In this document: piece by piece, positions 36,431 to 45,389 of the stretch
Layout of the letters: each line of letters starts with the position of its first letter
How positions within the stretch are numbered: the stretch's first letter is position 1
NCBI GenBank assembly: GCA_029862745.1
Contig: JAOTWS010000006.1
Span: 1 to 64,000, forward strand
Source: Nitrosopumilus sp.
GTDB lineage: Archaea; Thermoproteota; Nitrososphaeria; Nitrososphaerales; Nitrosopumilaceae
Length of the DNA stretch: 64,000 bases
Direction of reading: 5' to 3'
Position numbers and translations under genes: made by a program
The notes under the pieces: model-generated
Database searches by the model: none
Told to the model about the DNA's origin: nothing
What the model saw: only the letters and a program-made list of their open reading frames with translations

Positions 36431-37780
36431 TTGTTGAATAGTGGTAAATCCAATACTAAAAAATTGGTTATTATTGGCATTGTAATTGCAACAATCATTA
36501 TCGGGATTTCAGCTTATCTGGTTACTAGTGAACCTATACAACCCAAAGTAATGATTACTCCAATAACTGCAGGTCCATACTATGTTGACATTCCAATAAT
36601 CTTTACCTCTAGTTTCAACAATACTAATGGATATAATTTTGATAAATATGAATATCAATGGGATTTTGGTGATGGAAATAAACAAAATATTGTTGGTAAT
36701 CAAGAGATCTATCACACATATACAAATGGAGTTCACAAACAAGTGCAACTAGTAGTCAAAGAAAATGATAAAGTGATTGATATCGATAAAATTGATTTGG
36801 AGATTAATCCAATTCACTATATTTCACAGTTTGGACATTATGGATCGGGTGACAAAGAATTTCACATCTCAAATGGAATTGCAATAAACAGCAAAGGTAA
36901 TCTCTATGTTGTTGATCAAGTAAACAATAGAGTTCAGATATTTGATTCAGATGGGAATTTTCTTGATCAAATCGGTGGCCAAAAAAATCCACAAATAAAA
37001 TTTGAAAGTCCACACGGAATAGCAATAGATGATAATGATAATATTTACATTGCAGATCTAGGACACCAAAAGATAATTGTTTTAGATTATAATGGAAATC
37101 TAAAATTTGAATTTGGTTCATTGTGTAATGCTTTATCAGGGGAATATTGCTATGATCCTGATGAAGAGGGGCCACTGGAAAAAGGTGATGGTCAGTTCCA
37201 TGCACCTTATGATATTGCACTAGATAGTCAAAACAACATCTATGTTACGGACGTGACTAGTTCTTTTGTTCAAAAATTTGATTCAAATGGAACATTTCTA
37301 AAAAAATGGGGCGGGCTAGGAATATCTAATGACCAATTCATAAGCTCACACGGAATTGCAATAGATGATAATGATATTGTCTATGTGTCTGATCATGGAA
37401 ATAATCGGATTCAGGTTTTTGATTCAGATGGCAATTGGCTTAACTCATTTATCAATAATGATTTAGAGGGTAAAATTATTTTTGATGAACCACGGGGTTT
37501 GAACATACATGAAAATATCATGTATGTCACTAATGGTGGCACACATGACAACATAATTGCTTTTGATATAAAAAATGGCGTTAGGCTTTTTGAATTTGGT
37601 TCTTTTTGTAAGATGGATGAGAATTCTGAATGCAGAGATTTAGATGGAGAAAATGGAGGATTACGTATAGGAGATATGCAGTTTAATGAACCACATGACA
37701 TGGCTATCAATAAGGATGGAAAAATCTTTGTTACCGATGGATTTAATCACAGGGTTCAGGTTTTTTCAATCAAGCAATAA
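36431..37780 (+). CDS. Membrane-anchored PKD plus NHL-repeat beta-propeller
   Basis: 449 residues from TTG 36431 (no nearby ATG). N-terminal membrane helix (about 9-30). A PKD domain at about 35-125 carries the hallmark YQWDFGDGN, followed by HTYTNG. Six NHL-type blades follow, each with FxxPHGIAIDxxxNIYVxDxxNxRIQVFD, consistent with a six-bladed propeller. Two inter-blade loops contain Cys pairs. Exported ligand-binding or adhesion role inferred. Confidence 0.87.
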   Translation: MLNSGKSNTKKLVIIGIVIATIIIGISAYLVTSEPIQPKVMITPITAGPYYVDIPIIFTSSFNNTNGYNFDKYEYQWDFGDGNKQNIVGNQEIYHTYTNGVHKQVQLVVKENDKVIDIDKIDLEINPIHYISQFGHYGSGDKEFHISNGIAINSKGNLYVVDQVNNRVQIFDSDGNFLDQIGGQKNPQIKFESPHGIAIDDNDNIYIADLGHQKIIVLDYNGNLKFEFGSLCNALSGEYCYDPDEEGPLEKGDGQFHAPYDIALDSQNNIYVTDVTSSFVQKFDSNGTFLKKWGGLGISNDQFISSHGIAIDDNDIVYVSDHGNNRIQVFDSDGNWLNSFINNDLEGKIIFDEPRGLNIHENIMYVTNGGTHDNIIAFDIKNGVRLFEFGSFCKMDENSECRDLDGENGGLRIGDMQFNEPHDMAINKDGKIFVTDGFNHRVQVFSIKQ

Positions 37781-38051
37781 ATGTTTCAAGCATCTTAAAT
37801 TACTAATTTTGATATCAAACCATAATCTCATATGTAATCAATGAGATTCTTTTTGGAAGATCAGATGGATTCTTTATAAGAGAATCAAAATAACAGCCAC
37901 AAGAGAAATTTCCGTCAGAAAATTTGATCTATGATACAAATTGACTTGGTAGAGCCACCAAACTTCTTAAGCCACAAAACACTGCCTAATAAAACACAAG
38001 ATAAATGATTTATGAGAAATGTCTATAACCATGTAAACTTCCAGCTGATTC

Positions 38052-38267
38052 ATGGACTATTCCAAATATCTGCATTGTCCGGATTGTCGAGAATCAGGAC
38101 TATACTGTAACAAACACAGAAGAGAGGTTGAAACAACCTTGCGCAAGAGGGAGTTAAGCAAGATATTGAAAATGAAGAACTACAAGTCTCCACAATATGT
38201 GCACGCAATCAAAGGACTGTTTGAATCCTATGAAATATGGAAGACAATTGAGCCTACAACAAAATAG
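38052..38267 (+). CDS. Small zinc-binding-like protein, 71 aa
   Basis: ATG at 38052. N-terminal CPDCRESGLYCNKHRR forms a CxxC...CxxH site; the rest is basic and helical. No DNA-binding fold is certain. The gene is isolated between two intergenic stretches. Confidence 0.6.
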   Translation: MDYSKYLHCPDCRESGLYCNKHRREVETTLRKRELSKILKMKNYKSPQYVHAIKGLFESYEIWKTIEPTTK

Positions 38268-38981
38268 ACCAAATCAGTTATTCGCACTATAGTTAGTTAA
38301 TACAGTTGTTACACAATTTCTCATACGCATATGTATCATCAAATGACCACAAGATAACCTCAAACGTATAGATATCTGTTACAAAATCCAATTAAATTAT
38401 TGTTAATCATAATAATGACACGAATAAGAGTAGCTGACTCCAAATGCATAGTCTACATACAGTGGGTACATGATACAATTGATTCGGTCAATAATTAACA
38501 AACCATGCTAACAATACATAATGGGTTTTATTGAAAAGTAGCTATTGTTTTGTCAAAAATTATCAAATATTAGTAATGGGAATAGTTTGAATGTTACAAA
38601 CAAATCAAAAATTTGGATCTTAAAACCAACAATGATTAGTTGTTTGGTGAGAGTTCCAAACATACATAATCATCCAGAAATAGTATTTAGATCATTCTGA
38701 GGAATCATATGTTTTGTTTTTATTCAAAATCTTGTATATACTAATCATGAGCAATCAAAATAAATCAAAATGAAGTTCAATTCGCAATTGTAGAAAAAAT
38801 TTTACAAAGGTTTAGTCTTAGAATTGTAAATATTTCATTTACAGAGTATTATGGTATCATTATTGAAATTGAAAAACTTTAACAATTAGAATTCAGGATT
38901 TAATTTAAAGACAAAATATAAGTTTAAGTTTTTGAATTTAGACTAGGCATAATTTTATACTCAGTATTAACATAGCAAGTA
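38268..38981. other. Intergenic region holding one copy of a dispersed repeat
   Basis: 0.7 kb without a convincing gene. A 27-codon frame at 38414 (+) has no support. The main feature is the repeat at 38615-38774, shared with 49108-49462. Otherwise AT-rich. Confidence 0.6.
38615..38774 (+). repeat. Dispersed non-coding repeat, copy A (contiguous)
   Basis: The first about 105 bp (from GGATCTTAAAACCAAC) align base for base with 49108-49215 with roughly one mismatch in ten. The following about 70 bp (to ATCAAAATGAAG) align with 49376-49462. Inside, ACCAACAA...TTGTTTGGT (38633-38646 region) forms a hairpin with one bulged base. The same hairpin, with compatible changes, is present in copy B. No ORF is conserved between copies, so an RNA or small mobile element is more likely than a gene. 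Confidence 0.75.
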
Positions 38982-39923
38982 ATGATAGAACCAGGGAATC
39001 CAGTAAAAGATATCCAGATTGACTCAAACACCTCAATAGAGGAAATTTTTAAGGAGATGTCCAAATCAGGAGGATTTGAATCAGTGAATTTAACAGACGG
39101 GTTAGATATACTGACTGATATGATTTCAGATAAACAATGTTTGAAATTTGTCTCATTTGTTGCAGCCATAGTTTCTACAGGTACCAGAGGAATCATCAAG
39201 GATATGATCAAAAACAAATGGTTTGATGTAGCTATGGTCACATGTGGATCATTGGATCATGACATTGCAAAACATTTTTCACATTACAAAGAAGGGTCAT
39301 TTACAATGGATGATGCAGAATTATCAAACCAAGGTATACACAGATTAGGCAATGTGCTTGTTCCAATGGAGAGTTATGGACCTCTCATTGAAGAAAAGAT
39401 CCAATCATTTTTGGAAGAAGAATATCAAAAGGGAACAAAGGAAATGACCACAGCTGACATAACCAAGATGATTGGAAAACATCTAGGAGAGGACTCTTAT
39501 CTCTATTGGGCATACAAAAATGATGTCAAAGTAATAGTTCCAGGCATAATGGATGGTGCAGTAGGAAGCCAAATTTGGATGTTCACGCAAAAACATAATG
39601 ATTTCAAACTAAATATGATCGGAGATGCGAATCTTATTTCAGGACTGATTTTCAAAGCTGAGAAATCAGGGGCATTTATGATTGGCGGAGGAATATCTAA
39701 ACATCATACATTATGGTGGAATCAATACAGAGACGGACTAGATTATGCATTTTACATTACAACTGCACAAGAATTTGACGGAAGCCTAAGTGGTGCATTA
39801 GTTAAAGAGGCAATATCATGGGGTAAAGTGACACAAAATGCAAAACATGCAACTCTACATGCAGAAGTAACAACAATTTTACCATTCATTTATGCAGCAT
39901 TAATTTCAAGATTACAAAAATAG
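38982..39923 (+). CDS. dys: Deoxyhypusine synthase
   Basis: 313 residues. The active-site block GGGISKHHTLWWNQYRDG contains the catalytic Lys, followed by DYAFYITTAQEFDG and SWGKV, matching the NAD-binding and active-site segments of the family. It modifies a lysine of translation factor aIF5A with an aminobutyl (or, in some archaea, agmatinyl) group. ATG start at 38982. Monocistronic. Confidence 0.9.
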   Translation: MIEPGNPVKDIQIDSNTSIEEIFKEMSKSGGFESVNLTDGLDILTDMISDKQCLKFVSFVAAIVSTGTRGIIKDMIKNKWFDVAMVTCGSLDHDIAKHFSHYKEGSFTMDDAELSNQGIHRLGNVLVPMESYGPLIEEKIQSFLEEEYQKGTKEMTTADITKMIGKHLGEDSYLYWAYKNDVKVIVPGIMDGAVGSQIWMFTQKHNDFKLNMIGDANLISGLIFKAEKSGAFMIGGGISKHHTLWWNQYRDGLDYAFYITTAQEFDGSLSGALVKEAISWGKVTQNAKHATLHAEVTTILPFIYAALISRLQK

Positions 39924-40125
39924 TGTGAATCAAACAAATTTTTAGTGTTTTCATCTATCAAATTCTTTATATCAAAATGTTGTTTCCAATTATTGTCTCA
40001 ATAACATTCTGGAAAAATACACATATTACATTCTTCTGGATTTTTTGCAACGGTTATAATTTATCTAAAACATGAATCTAGGATCTAAGTTTATTATTAT
40101 ACCATTGCAGGATTGAAAATATTGG

Positions 40126-40491
40126 TTGACAGAAAAACTTGATCAGATTTTATATTCCATCATGTTGTTTGTTCTAGCTGGTCTTTGTGAGATTGGTGGA
40201 GGATACCTAGTATGGCTTTGGTTACGCGAAGACTTTAGTTGGATTTTAGGTGCAGTTGGAGGATTTGTGTTATTCTTGTATGGTATAGTTCCAACATTTC
40301 AGAAAGCTCGCTTTCACAGAGTCTATGCAGCATATGGCGGTGTTTTTATTGCAATGTCTGTGTTCTGGGGATGGTTAGTTGATGGAGTGATACCTGATAA
40401 TTATGACATTATTGGAGCAATAATTGCAATGATTGGAGTTTTGATAATTTTCTACTATCCAAGAAAAGGAGAAAAAATTTGGTCGAAATAA
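40126..40491 (+). CDS. YnfA/UPF0060-family membrane protein (first of tandem pair)
   Basis: About 121 residues, four membrane helices; family blocks [33 protein letters not shown] and a C-terminal [12 protein letters not shown]0060 proteins resemble small multidrug resistance transporters. A TTG at 40126 is used here; an internal ATG at 40162 would remove part of helix 1. Overlaps the paralogous next gene by 13 bp. Confidence 0.82.
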   Translation: MTEKLDQILYSIMLFVLAGLCEIGGGYLVWLWLREDFSWILGAVGGFVLFLYGIVPTFQKARFHRVYAAYGGVFIAMSVFWGWLVDGVIPDNYDIIGAIIAMIGVLIIFYYPRKGEKIWSK

Positions 40492-40805
40492 CAACTCTTG
40501 GCATATTCTTTTTTGCAGCATTATTAGAAATCGGTGGAGGGTACTTAGTATGGAAATGGCTAAAAGATCATAAAACAAAAATTTTTGGATTGGTTGGAGC
40601 ATTAATTCTATTTTCTTATGGAGTTGTCATGACTTTACAGCCTGAAAACTTTGGTAAAGTGTATGCAACATATGGTGGAATTTTTGTTGTATCATCAATA
40701 ATCTGGGGATACTGGATTGACAAGAAAAAACCGGACAGATTTGAAATTATTGGTTCAGTAATTGTCTTGATTGGAGTTTCTGTGATATTTTATTTTCCAA
40801 GATAA
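40479..40805 (+). CDS. YnfA/UPF0060-family membrane protein (second of tandem pair)
   Basis: 108 residues, four membrane helices, the same blocks as the preceding gene ([35 protein letters not shown]). TTG start at 40479 supported by AAAGGAG about 8 nt upstream, inside the end of the first gene. The two paralogues may form a heterodimer like paired SMR transporters; this is inferred from the overlap. Confidence 0.82.
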   Translation: MVEITTLGIFFFAALLEIGGGYLVWKWLKDHKTKIFGLVGALILFSYGVVMTLQPENFGKVYATYGGIFVVSSIIWGYWIDKKKPDRFEIIGSVIVLIGVSVIFYFPR

Positions 40806-41033
40806 TTGTTTTGATATTAATCACAAGCATGAATTTCTTTTGACACGTCATATTATGTATAATATTTTAGTTTATTGAGGAATCATATTTTTTATGCAAA
40901 TGTTGGTTTTGATATAGAATAAAACAGAACATCATAAATGATATGCTTAGTTACTTATGTAACTTCAGAATTACTGTAAAGGGATGTGTTACATGGTGTC
41001 AAGCTAATATCATACTTTAGTAAGAATACAACT

Positions 41034-41906
41034 ATGGTAAATGCACTAAGGATGATGGAGAAACTTCTTTTCAAGTTTGCAAAGCAGTGGATTGCAGGAG
41101 ATGATATTGATGATGCACTGACATCTGCAAAAGAAGCATACAAGAATGGCAGACATGCAATAATCAATAAACTTGGAGAATATCATAAAACTAATGATCC
41201 TATAGAAAAAACAACCATAGAGTACGAGAAGATAATTTCATCATTTAGAAAGTGGAATGTAAGGGGAGCTATATCAATAAAGCCTACACAGGTTGGAATG
41301 TCAATAAATTGCAAAACATGTCTTAAAAATTTTGAGAGGTTAATTGATTCAGCCTCAAGTTCACATGTATTTGTATGGATTGATATGGAATCATCAGAAC
41401 ATACAGATGATACAATTCAGCTTTACTATGATCTGTTTTCCAGATACGAGAGATTAGGGATAGCAATTCAGGCCAATCTGAAGCGTAGTGTTGATGATGT
41501 AAAAGATCTCATTAGGCACGGAGCAAAGATTAGAATTGTAAAGGGGGCATATAAAGAAAAAAATAGAATTGCATACAAAACAAGAAAAAAAGTAGACCAA
41601 AATTTTCTAAAAATCATGAAATTGTTGTTCAGAGATGCAAATGAGTTTGCAGTTGCAACTCATGATTTAAAATTAATTGATGATGCTATTTCATTATCAA
41701 AAAAATATCTGAAAAAATTCGAGTTTCAGTTACTAAAAGGAGTCAGAGATGAACTAAAACCAAAACTAGTAAAACAAGGATTCATGGTATCAGATTACAT
41801 TCCGTACGGAACAAACTGGCTTCCATATTCAATTAGGAGACTACGTGAAAGAAAGAGAAACATACTATTGTTAGGAAATTCGTTTATTCAATCACACAAG
41901 GTTTGA
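41034..41906 (+). CDS. Proline dehydrogenase
   Basis: FAD-dependent oxidation of proline to P5C. TIM-barrel features: SIKPTQVGM, FVWIDMESSEHTDDT, IAIQANLKRS, RIVKGAYKE and ATHD, ending in the substrate-binding YGTNWLPYSIRRLRER. The ATG at 41034 is preferred; a GTG at 40986 is also open. About 290 residues, the short monofunctional type. Convergent with and overlapping the P5C dehydrogenase gene by 19 bp, which completes the pathway to glutamate. Confidence 0.92.
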   Translation: MVNALRMMEKLLFKFAKQWIAGDDIDDALTSAKEAYKNGRHAIINKLGEYHKTNDPIEKTTIEYEKIISSFRKWNVRGAISIKPTQVGMSINCKTCLKNFERLIDSASSSHVFVWIDMESSEHTDDTIQLYYDLFSRYERLGIAIQANLKRSVDDVKDLIRHGAKIRIVKGAYKEKNRIAYKTRKKVDQNFLKIMKLLFRDANEFAVATHDLKLIDDAISLSKKYLKKFEFQLLKGVRDELKPKLVKQGFMVSDYIPYGTNWLPYSIRRLRERKRNILLLGNSFIQSHKV

Positions 41907-43453
41907 GTTTGTGAGCGCATAAATTGTTGCAAGTAATGTTCCCCACCAGCTCCTTTTCCAGTAATTCCAGAGCTTTTCCAACCAACAAATGGTTGACTTT
42001 GTACAAGAGCAGCAGTAGTTGCACTTGATTCTCTGTTTGCATATACAGTTCCTGCTTGAATTTTTTCGAAGAATTTGTTTATTTGATTTTTATCCTCTGA
42101 AAAAATTCCTGCAGTTAGGCCATATTCAGATTTATTTGCTAAGGTAATTGCTTCATCAAAATCATCATAAGTATCAATGCACAAAAAAGGCAAAAACAAT
42201 TCTTCAGTCACAAGTTTATGATCTTTTGGAAGATCAGTGACAATAGTTGGCTGAACAAAATAACCATTTTCACACTCCGAATTGGTAATTTTGTTTCCAC
42301 CAAAAATTATTTTGCCATCTTTTTTTGCAAGATTTACGGCATTTTCAAATTTTGATATAGAATCATTGTTAATTACTGGACCCAAAAATGTTTCACGATT
42401 CCAGGGCATGCCAATCTTTAATGAAGCACTCTTTTCAATAATTTTTTTGAGAAACTGTTGAGAAACATTCTTTTGCACATAAACGCGAGAACATGCACTG
42501 CATTTTTGTCCCCCAAATCCAAATGCGGCACGCATCACACCTTCAGATGCTTTGTCCAAATCTGCATTGTTTGTAACAATTACAGGGTTTTTTCCGCCCA
42601 TTTCAGCAATGAATGGTTTTGACGTTTTTTTTGTGAATTTTTTGAAACCCATCATCCCTACAGCTTGAGAACCAGTAAATGCAATACCATCAATATCGTT
42701 ACTTTCAATGAGCATTTTTCCAACAACAGTTCCATCACCAGTAACAAAATTAATCACACCTTGCGGCAGTTTTTCAACAATAGATTCAATAAAAAAGTAT
42801 GAAGATAACGGAGTTGCACTTGCTGGTTTTAGTACAGCGGTATTACCAGTAAGCAACGCGCCAGTTGTCATTCCTATTGCAATTGCAGATGGAAAATTAA
42901 AAGGAGAGATTATTCCCCACACTCCATAAGGCTTGAGAACAGTCCTAGTTTTTTCATGAGGGTTTGGGTGAGGAGTTTGTTTACAAAACCCCTCATTTTT
43001 CTCAAGTTGGAATGAGTAAAATCTCATAAAGTCAATTGCCTCATCCACATCATTTATTGCCTCAATTCTGGTTTTTCCATTTTCAAAAGACATCCAGGCT
43101 GCCAATTCAAACTTTAATTTAGAAAATTCATTAGCAGTTTGTTTAAAAATATTAGATCTCTTTTGATACGATACATTACTCCATTTCTCAAAAGCATTTT
43201 TTGCAGAAGTTATGGCTTCTTTTGTTTGTGATTCATCAATTTTTGGAAAAGTGCCAAGAACAAGTCTAGTATCAGACGGAGACCTTACATCAAAAGTGTT
43301 TTCTGAGAAGACTTTTTTGCCATTAATTATGCACGGATATTGTTTCCCAAATTTTTTTTTAATACACGTTACAGCATCATCAAATTTTTTATCAAATTCA
43401 TCTTGTTTTCCTTGGGATACTGCATTGCCCCAAGTATATTCATTTTCAAACAT
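41888..43453 (-). CDS. 1-Pyrroline-5-carboxylate dehydrogenase (ALDH family)
   Basis: 521 residues. NAD-binding ALDH features: SPFNFPSAIA, GNTAVLKPAS, FTGSQAVG, the general-base Glu in AEMGGKNPVIV, and the catalytic Cys in FGGQKCSACSRVY. The second Cys and the Arg nearby are typical of the P5CDH subgroup. Oxidises P5C (glutamate semialdehyde) to glutamate. Together with the facing proline dehydrogenase it allows proline catabolism. ATG start at 43453. Confidence 0.93.
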   Translation of the reverse strand: MFENEYTWGNAVSQGKQDEFDKKFDDAVTCIKKKFGKQYPCIINGKKVFSENTFDVRSPSDTRLVLGTFPKIDESQTKEAITSAKNAFEKWSNVSYQKRSNIFKQTANEFSKLKFELAAWMSFENGKTRIEAINDVDEAIDFMRFYSFQLEKNEGFCKQTPHPNPHEKTRTVLKPYGVWGIISPFNFPSAIAIGMTTGALLTGNTAVLKPASATPLSSYFFIESIVEKLPQGVINFVTGDGTVVGKMLIESNDIDGIAFTGSQAVGMMGFKKFTKKTSKPFIAEMGGKNPVIVTNNADLDKASEGVMRAAFGFGGQKCSACSRVYVQKNVSQQFLKKIIEKSASLKIGMPWNRETFLGPVINNDSISKFENAVNLAKKDGKIIFGGNKITNSECENGYFVQPTIVTDLPKDHKLVTEELFLPFLCIDTYDDFDEAITLANKSEYGLTAGIFSEDKNQINKFFEKIQAGTVYANRESSATTAALVQSQPFVGWKSSGITGKGAGGEHYLQQFMRSQTQTLCD

Positions 43454-43491
43454 ATCTATGATTAGAATTTGTTGAATTTAAAGTCACAATA

Positions 43492-44331
43492 TTATTTGAC
43501 TGAGGATATTACCTCACCAATCATCCTAGATGCAAGATGAGATGTTCGATTGTTGATATCATATGTAGGGCACACCTCTACTAGATCCATTCCCAGAATG
43601 CCTTTGCCTACAATTTTTTTGAGAAGATAGATTGCATCTACACTAGATATACCCATAGGTACAGGAACAGAGACGCCAGGTGCATGAGAAGGGTCTATAC
43701 AATCCATGTCAAATGAGACATATACCGAATCTCCAATAATGTCAAGTATCTTTTGAGATATTTTAGAAATGGATTTTTCTGCAATATCAAAAGGTGTTAT
43801 GAGATGTATTTGATGTTTTTTTAGGTTATCCAATTCCTCTTGTTCAGGAGTTCTAATTCCAATTTGAACACTAGTTTCTTGTTCAATACAATCTAAAACA
43901 TCCCCAAAAACAGAGCCATGGTAATTCTTAGTTGATGTAATAAAATCAGGATGAGCATCAAAATATACCAAAGATATTTTATTTGATTTTTGTGCAAGTT
44001 GTTTGATAATCTGTGAGCTCATGGAATGGTCACCGCCTATAGATACGGGAATTTTAGAATCAAAAAATATTTTTTCAAATGTTTGTGGAATTTTATCTCT
44101 AGCAATATTACCATAATCAAAGACATTTTTGGAAATCCCATTCGTTGGAAGTCCAATGGATTTTTTTTCATCTCTCATGTAGGAATCTACAAGATTGGAG
44201 GTTTTTCTTATTTGATCAGGAGCCCTTGAAGTTCCTTCTCGTAGTGAATGAGATTTGGATTCATCAGGAATTCCAATTATTACAATATCACTATCAAGAT
44301 ATTGTGAATTGTTCCAACATATTTTTTCCAT
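43492..44331 (-). CDS. Agmatinase/arginase-family ureohydrolase
   Basis: Binuclear Mn enzyme motifs are all visible: IGGDHSMSS, YFDAHPDF and SFDMDCIDPSHAPG. Start chosen at ATG 44331 (MEKICWNNS); the frame is open to 44376 but the extra residues are atypical. About 280 residues, the agmatinase size. Substrate is inferred: agmatine to putrescine, or a guanidino group on modified aIF5A as reported for haloarchaea. Tail-adjacent to P5CDH on the same strand. Confidence 0.88.
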   Translation of the reverse strand: MEKICWNNSQYLDSDIVIIGIPDESKSHSLREGTSRAPDQIRKTSNLVDSYMRDEKKSIGLPTNGISKNVFDYGNIARDKIPQTFEKIFFDSKIPVSIGGDHSMSSQIIKQLAQKSNKISLVYFDAHPDFITSTKNYHGSVFGDVLDCIEQETSVQIGIRTPEQEELDNLKKHQIHLITPFDIAEKSISKISQKILDIIGDSVYVSFDMDCIDPSHAPGVSVPVPMGISSVDAIYLLKKIVGKGILGMDLVEVCPTYDINNRTSHLASRMIGEVISSVK

Positions 44332-44455
44332 CAGTTTAATGTAGCACACATAGATAATAATTTGATTTGTTTGCAATCACGTTGGCAATACAGTTTTCTT
44401 TCAAAAGAAGTTTTAGAAAAATGAATGAACAAATGTTTAGAAATTTCATATTACA

Positions 44456-44463
44456 TTTTAAAT
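44456..44463 (+). promoter_or_regulatory. TATA box of candidate structured RNA
   Basis: TTTTAAAT centred 24.5 nt upstream of about 44484, just before a perfect 6-bp hairpin. No ORF of merit starts there, so the promoter would drive the RNA described at 44484-44610. Confidence 0.45.
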
Positions 44464-44483
44464 ACATCGAAAACATTAAGGTA

Positions 44484-44610
44484 ATTGATGTCGTCAGACA
44501 TCCAAGACAAAGAATAGACTGCGTAGCCCTGCAGAACAAAAATGGCGTTCAGGACACTGACAAAGAGAGGAAATCTCTCAAAGTTCTGCGAATATAGGGT
44601 TACGCCATAA
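44484..44610 (+). ncRNA. Candidate structured non-coding RNA, about 125 nt
   Basis: A TATA box lies 24.5 nt before the proposed start. The 5' hairpin is GATGTC-GTCA-GACATC (44487-44502). The main stem is GCGTAGCCCT (44521-44530) with AGGGTTACGC (44596-44605), nine Watson-Crick pairs and one G-T. It continues as GCAGAAC (44531-44537) with GTTCTGC (44583-44589), with a six-base 3' bulge between. The 45-nt interior contains a small GAGAG/CTCTC hairpin with a purine loop and a CACTGAC box. No known class (tRNA, 5S, RNase P, SRP) fits. Structure is by eye only. Confidence 0.55.
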
Positions 44611-44681
44611 TATATCAATCAAGCGCACAATACAAAAAATTGAAGTGTTTAACTAATCTGATAAAAATCTAATCATGATAT

Positions 44682-45389
44682 TTGAAATTACAGAATTATT
44701 TCTTTAAATATCTAAATCAATGGGATGTTTTGTTGGGGCTAAGAGAACTAGATCTTAAAGAGGAATATAGATCAGATAGAGATGATATTGTTGCAGAGTT
44801 TTTCCTTCCTTGTCTAAGCAATTGCGTAGAATATGATAGATGTGTTGATGTTTTATCAATTCATACACTAGTTAGAATATCTATGGCATTTGATAATTTC
44901 GCCCAAGGTAAAGCAAAATTAAGGATGATAACAGGTCATAGATTCAGAGCATCAGAATTAACTTTGCTCACAAAACTCTTTTCTGAAAAAGAAATAAAAA
45001 CATTCAACAATAAATTAATTAAAGATTCTAAAATAAAAAAAGTAAAAAACATCATAGATAATGAACAAGTAGAAATAAAAATTGCAATTCCAAATTCAGA
45101 ACAGATATCAGATTCATTCTCAGAAAGAATAGGAATTTTTAAAGACGCGCATGGTGATGTAGTTGCATTTACTGGAACTTCAAGAGGAACAGTACCTACT
45201 CAAACTAGAGATTTTGAATCAGTAGATGTTTTCACATCATGGAATGACCAATCACGTGTTGAAAGAAAGATGAAAGATTTTGAAGATCTTTGGCAGAACA
45301 AAACAAAATATGTTGAAGTGTATGATTTTAAGTATGCAGAAAAAAATAATCTTCTAAAATATTCATCCGAATGGATTATGCATGATTAA
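44682..45389 (+). CDS. Free-standing phospholipase D-like domain protein
   Basis: 235 residues from TTG 44682. The C-terminal block GIFKDAHGDVVAFTGTSRGT, then FESVDVFTSWND and DFEDLWQNKT, matches the PLD-like N-terminal domain usually fused to DEAD/DEAH or Snf2 helicases. The HKD catalytic motif is not apparent and no helicase follows. It may be a nucleic-acid-binding or nuclease-like module acting in trans, or a helicase remnant. The end overlaps the endonuclease gene by 4 bp (convergent). Confidence 0.72.
   Translation: MKLQNYFFKYLNQWDVLLGLRELDLKEEYRSDRDDIVAEFFLPCLSNCVEYDRCVDVLSIHTLVRISMAFDNFAQGKAKLRMITGHRFRASELTLLTKLFSEKEIKTFNNKLIKDSKIKKVKNIIDNEQVEIKIAIPNSEQISDSFSERIGIFKDAHGDVVAFTGTSRGTVPTQTRDFESVDVFTSWNDQSRVERKMKDFEDLWQNKTKYVEVYDFKYAEKNNLLKYSSEWIMHD

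Noticed and set aside
36804-37220. 138-codon minus-strand ORF inside the NHL gene
   Set aside because: Antisense shadow; the plus strand has clear repeated NHL blades.
44367-44597. 76-codon ORF over the candidate structured RNA
   Set aside because: No family resemblance, unusual composition, and its 3' half coincides with strong RNA stems.
44521-44605. RNase P, SRP or 5S rRNA as identity of the structured RNA
   Set aside because: It is far too short for RNase P or SRP RNA and lacks their conserved loops; it does not show the five-helix 5S layout.
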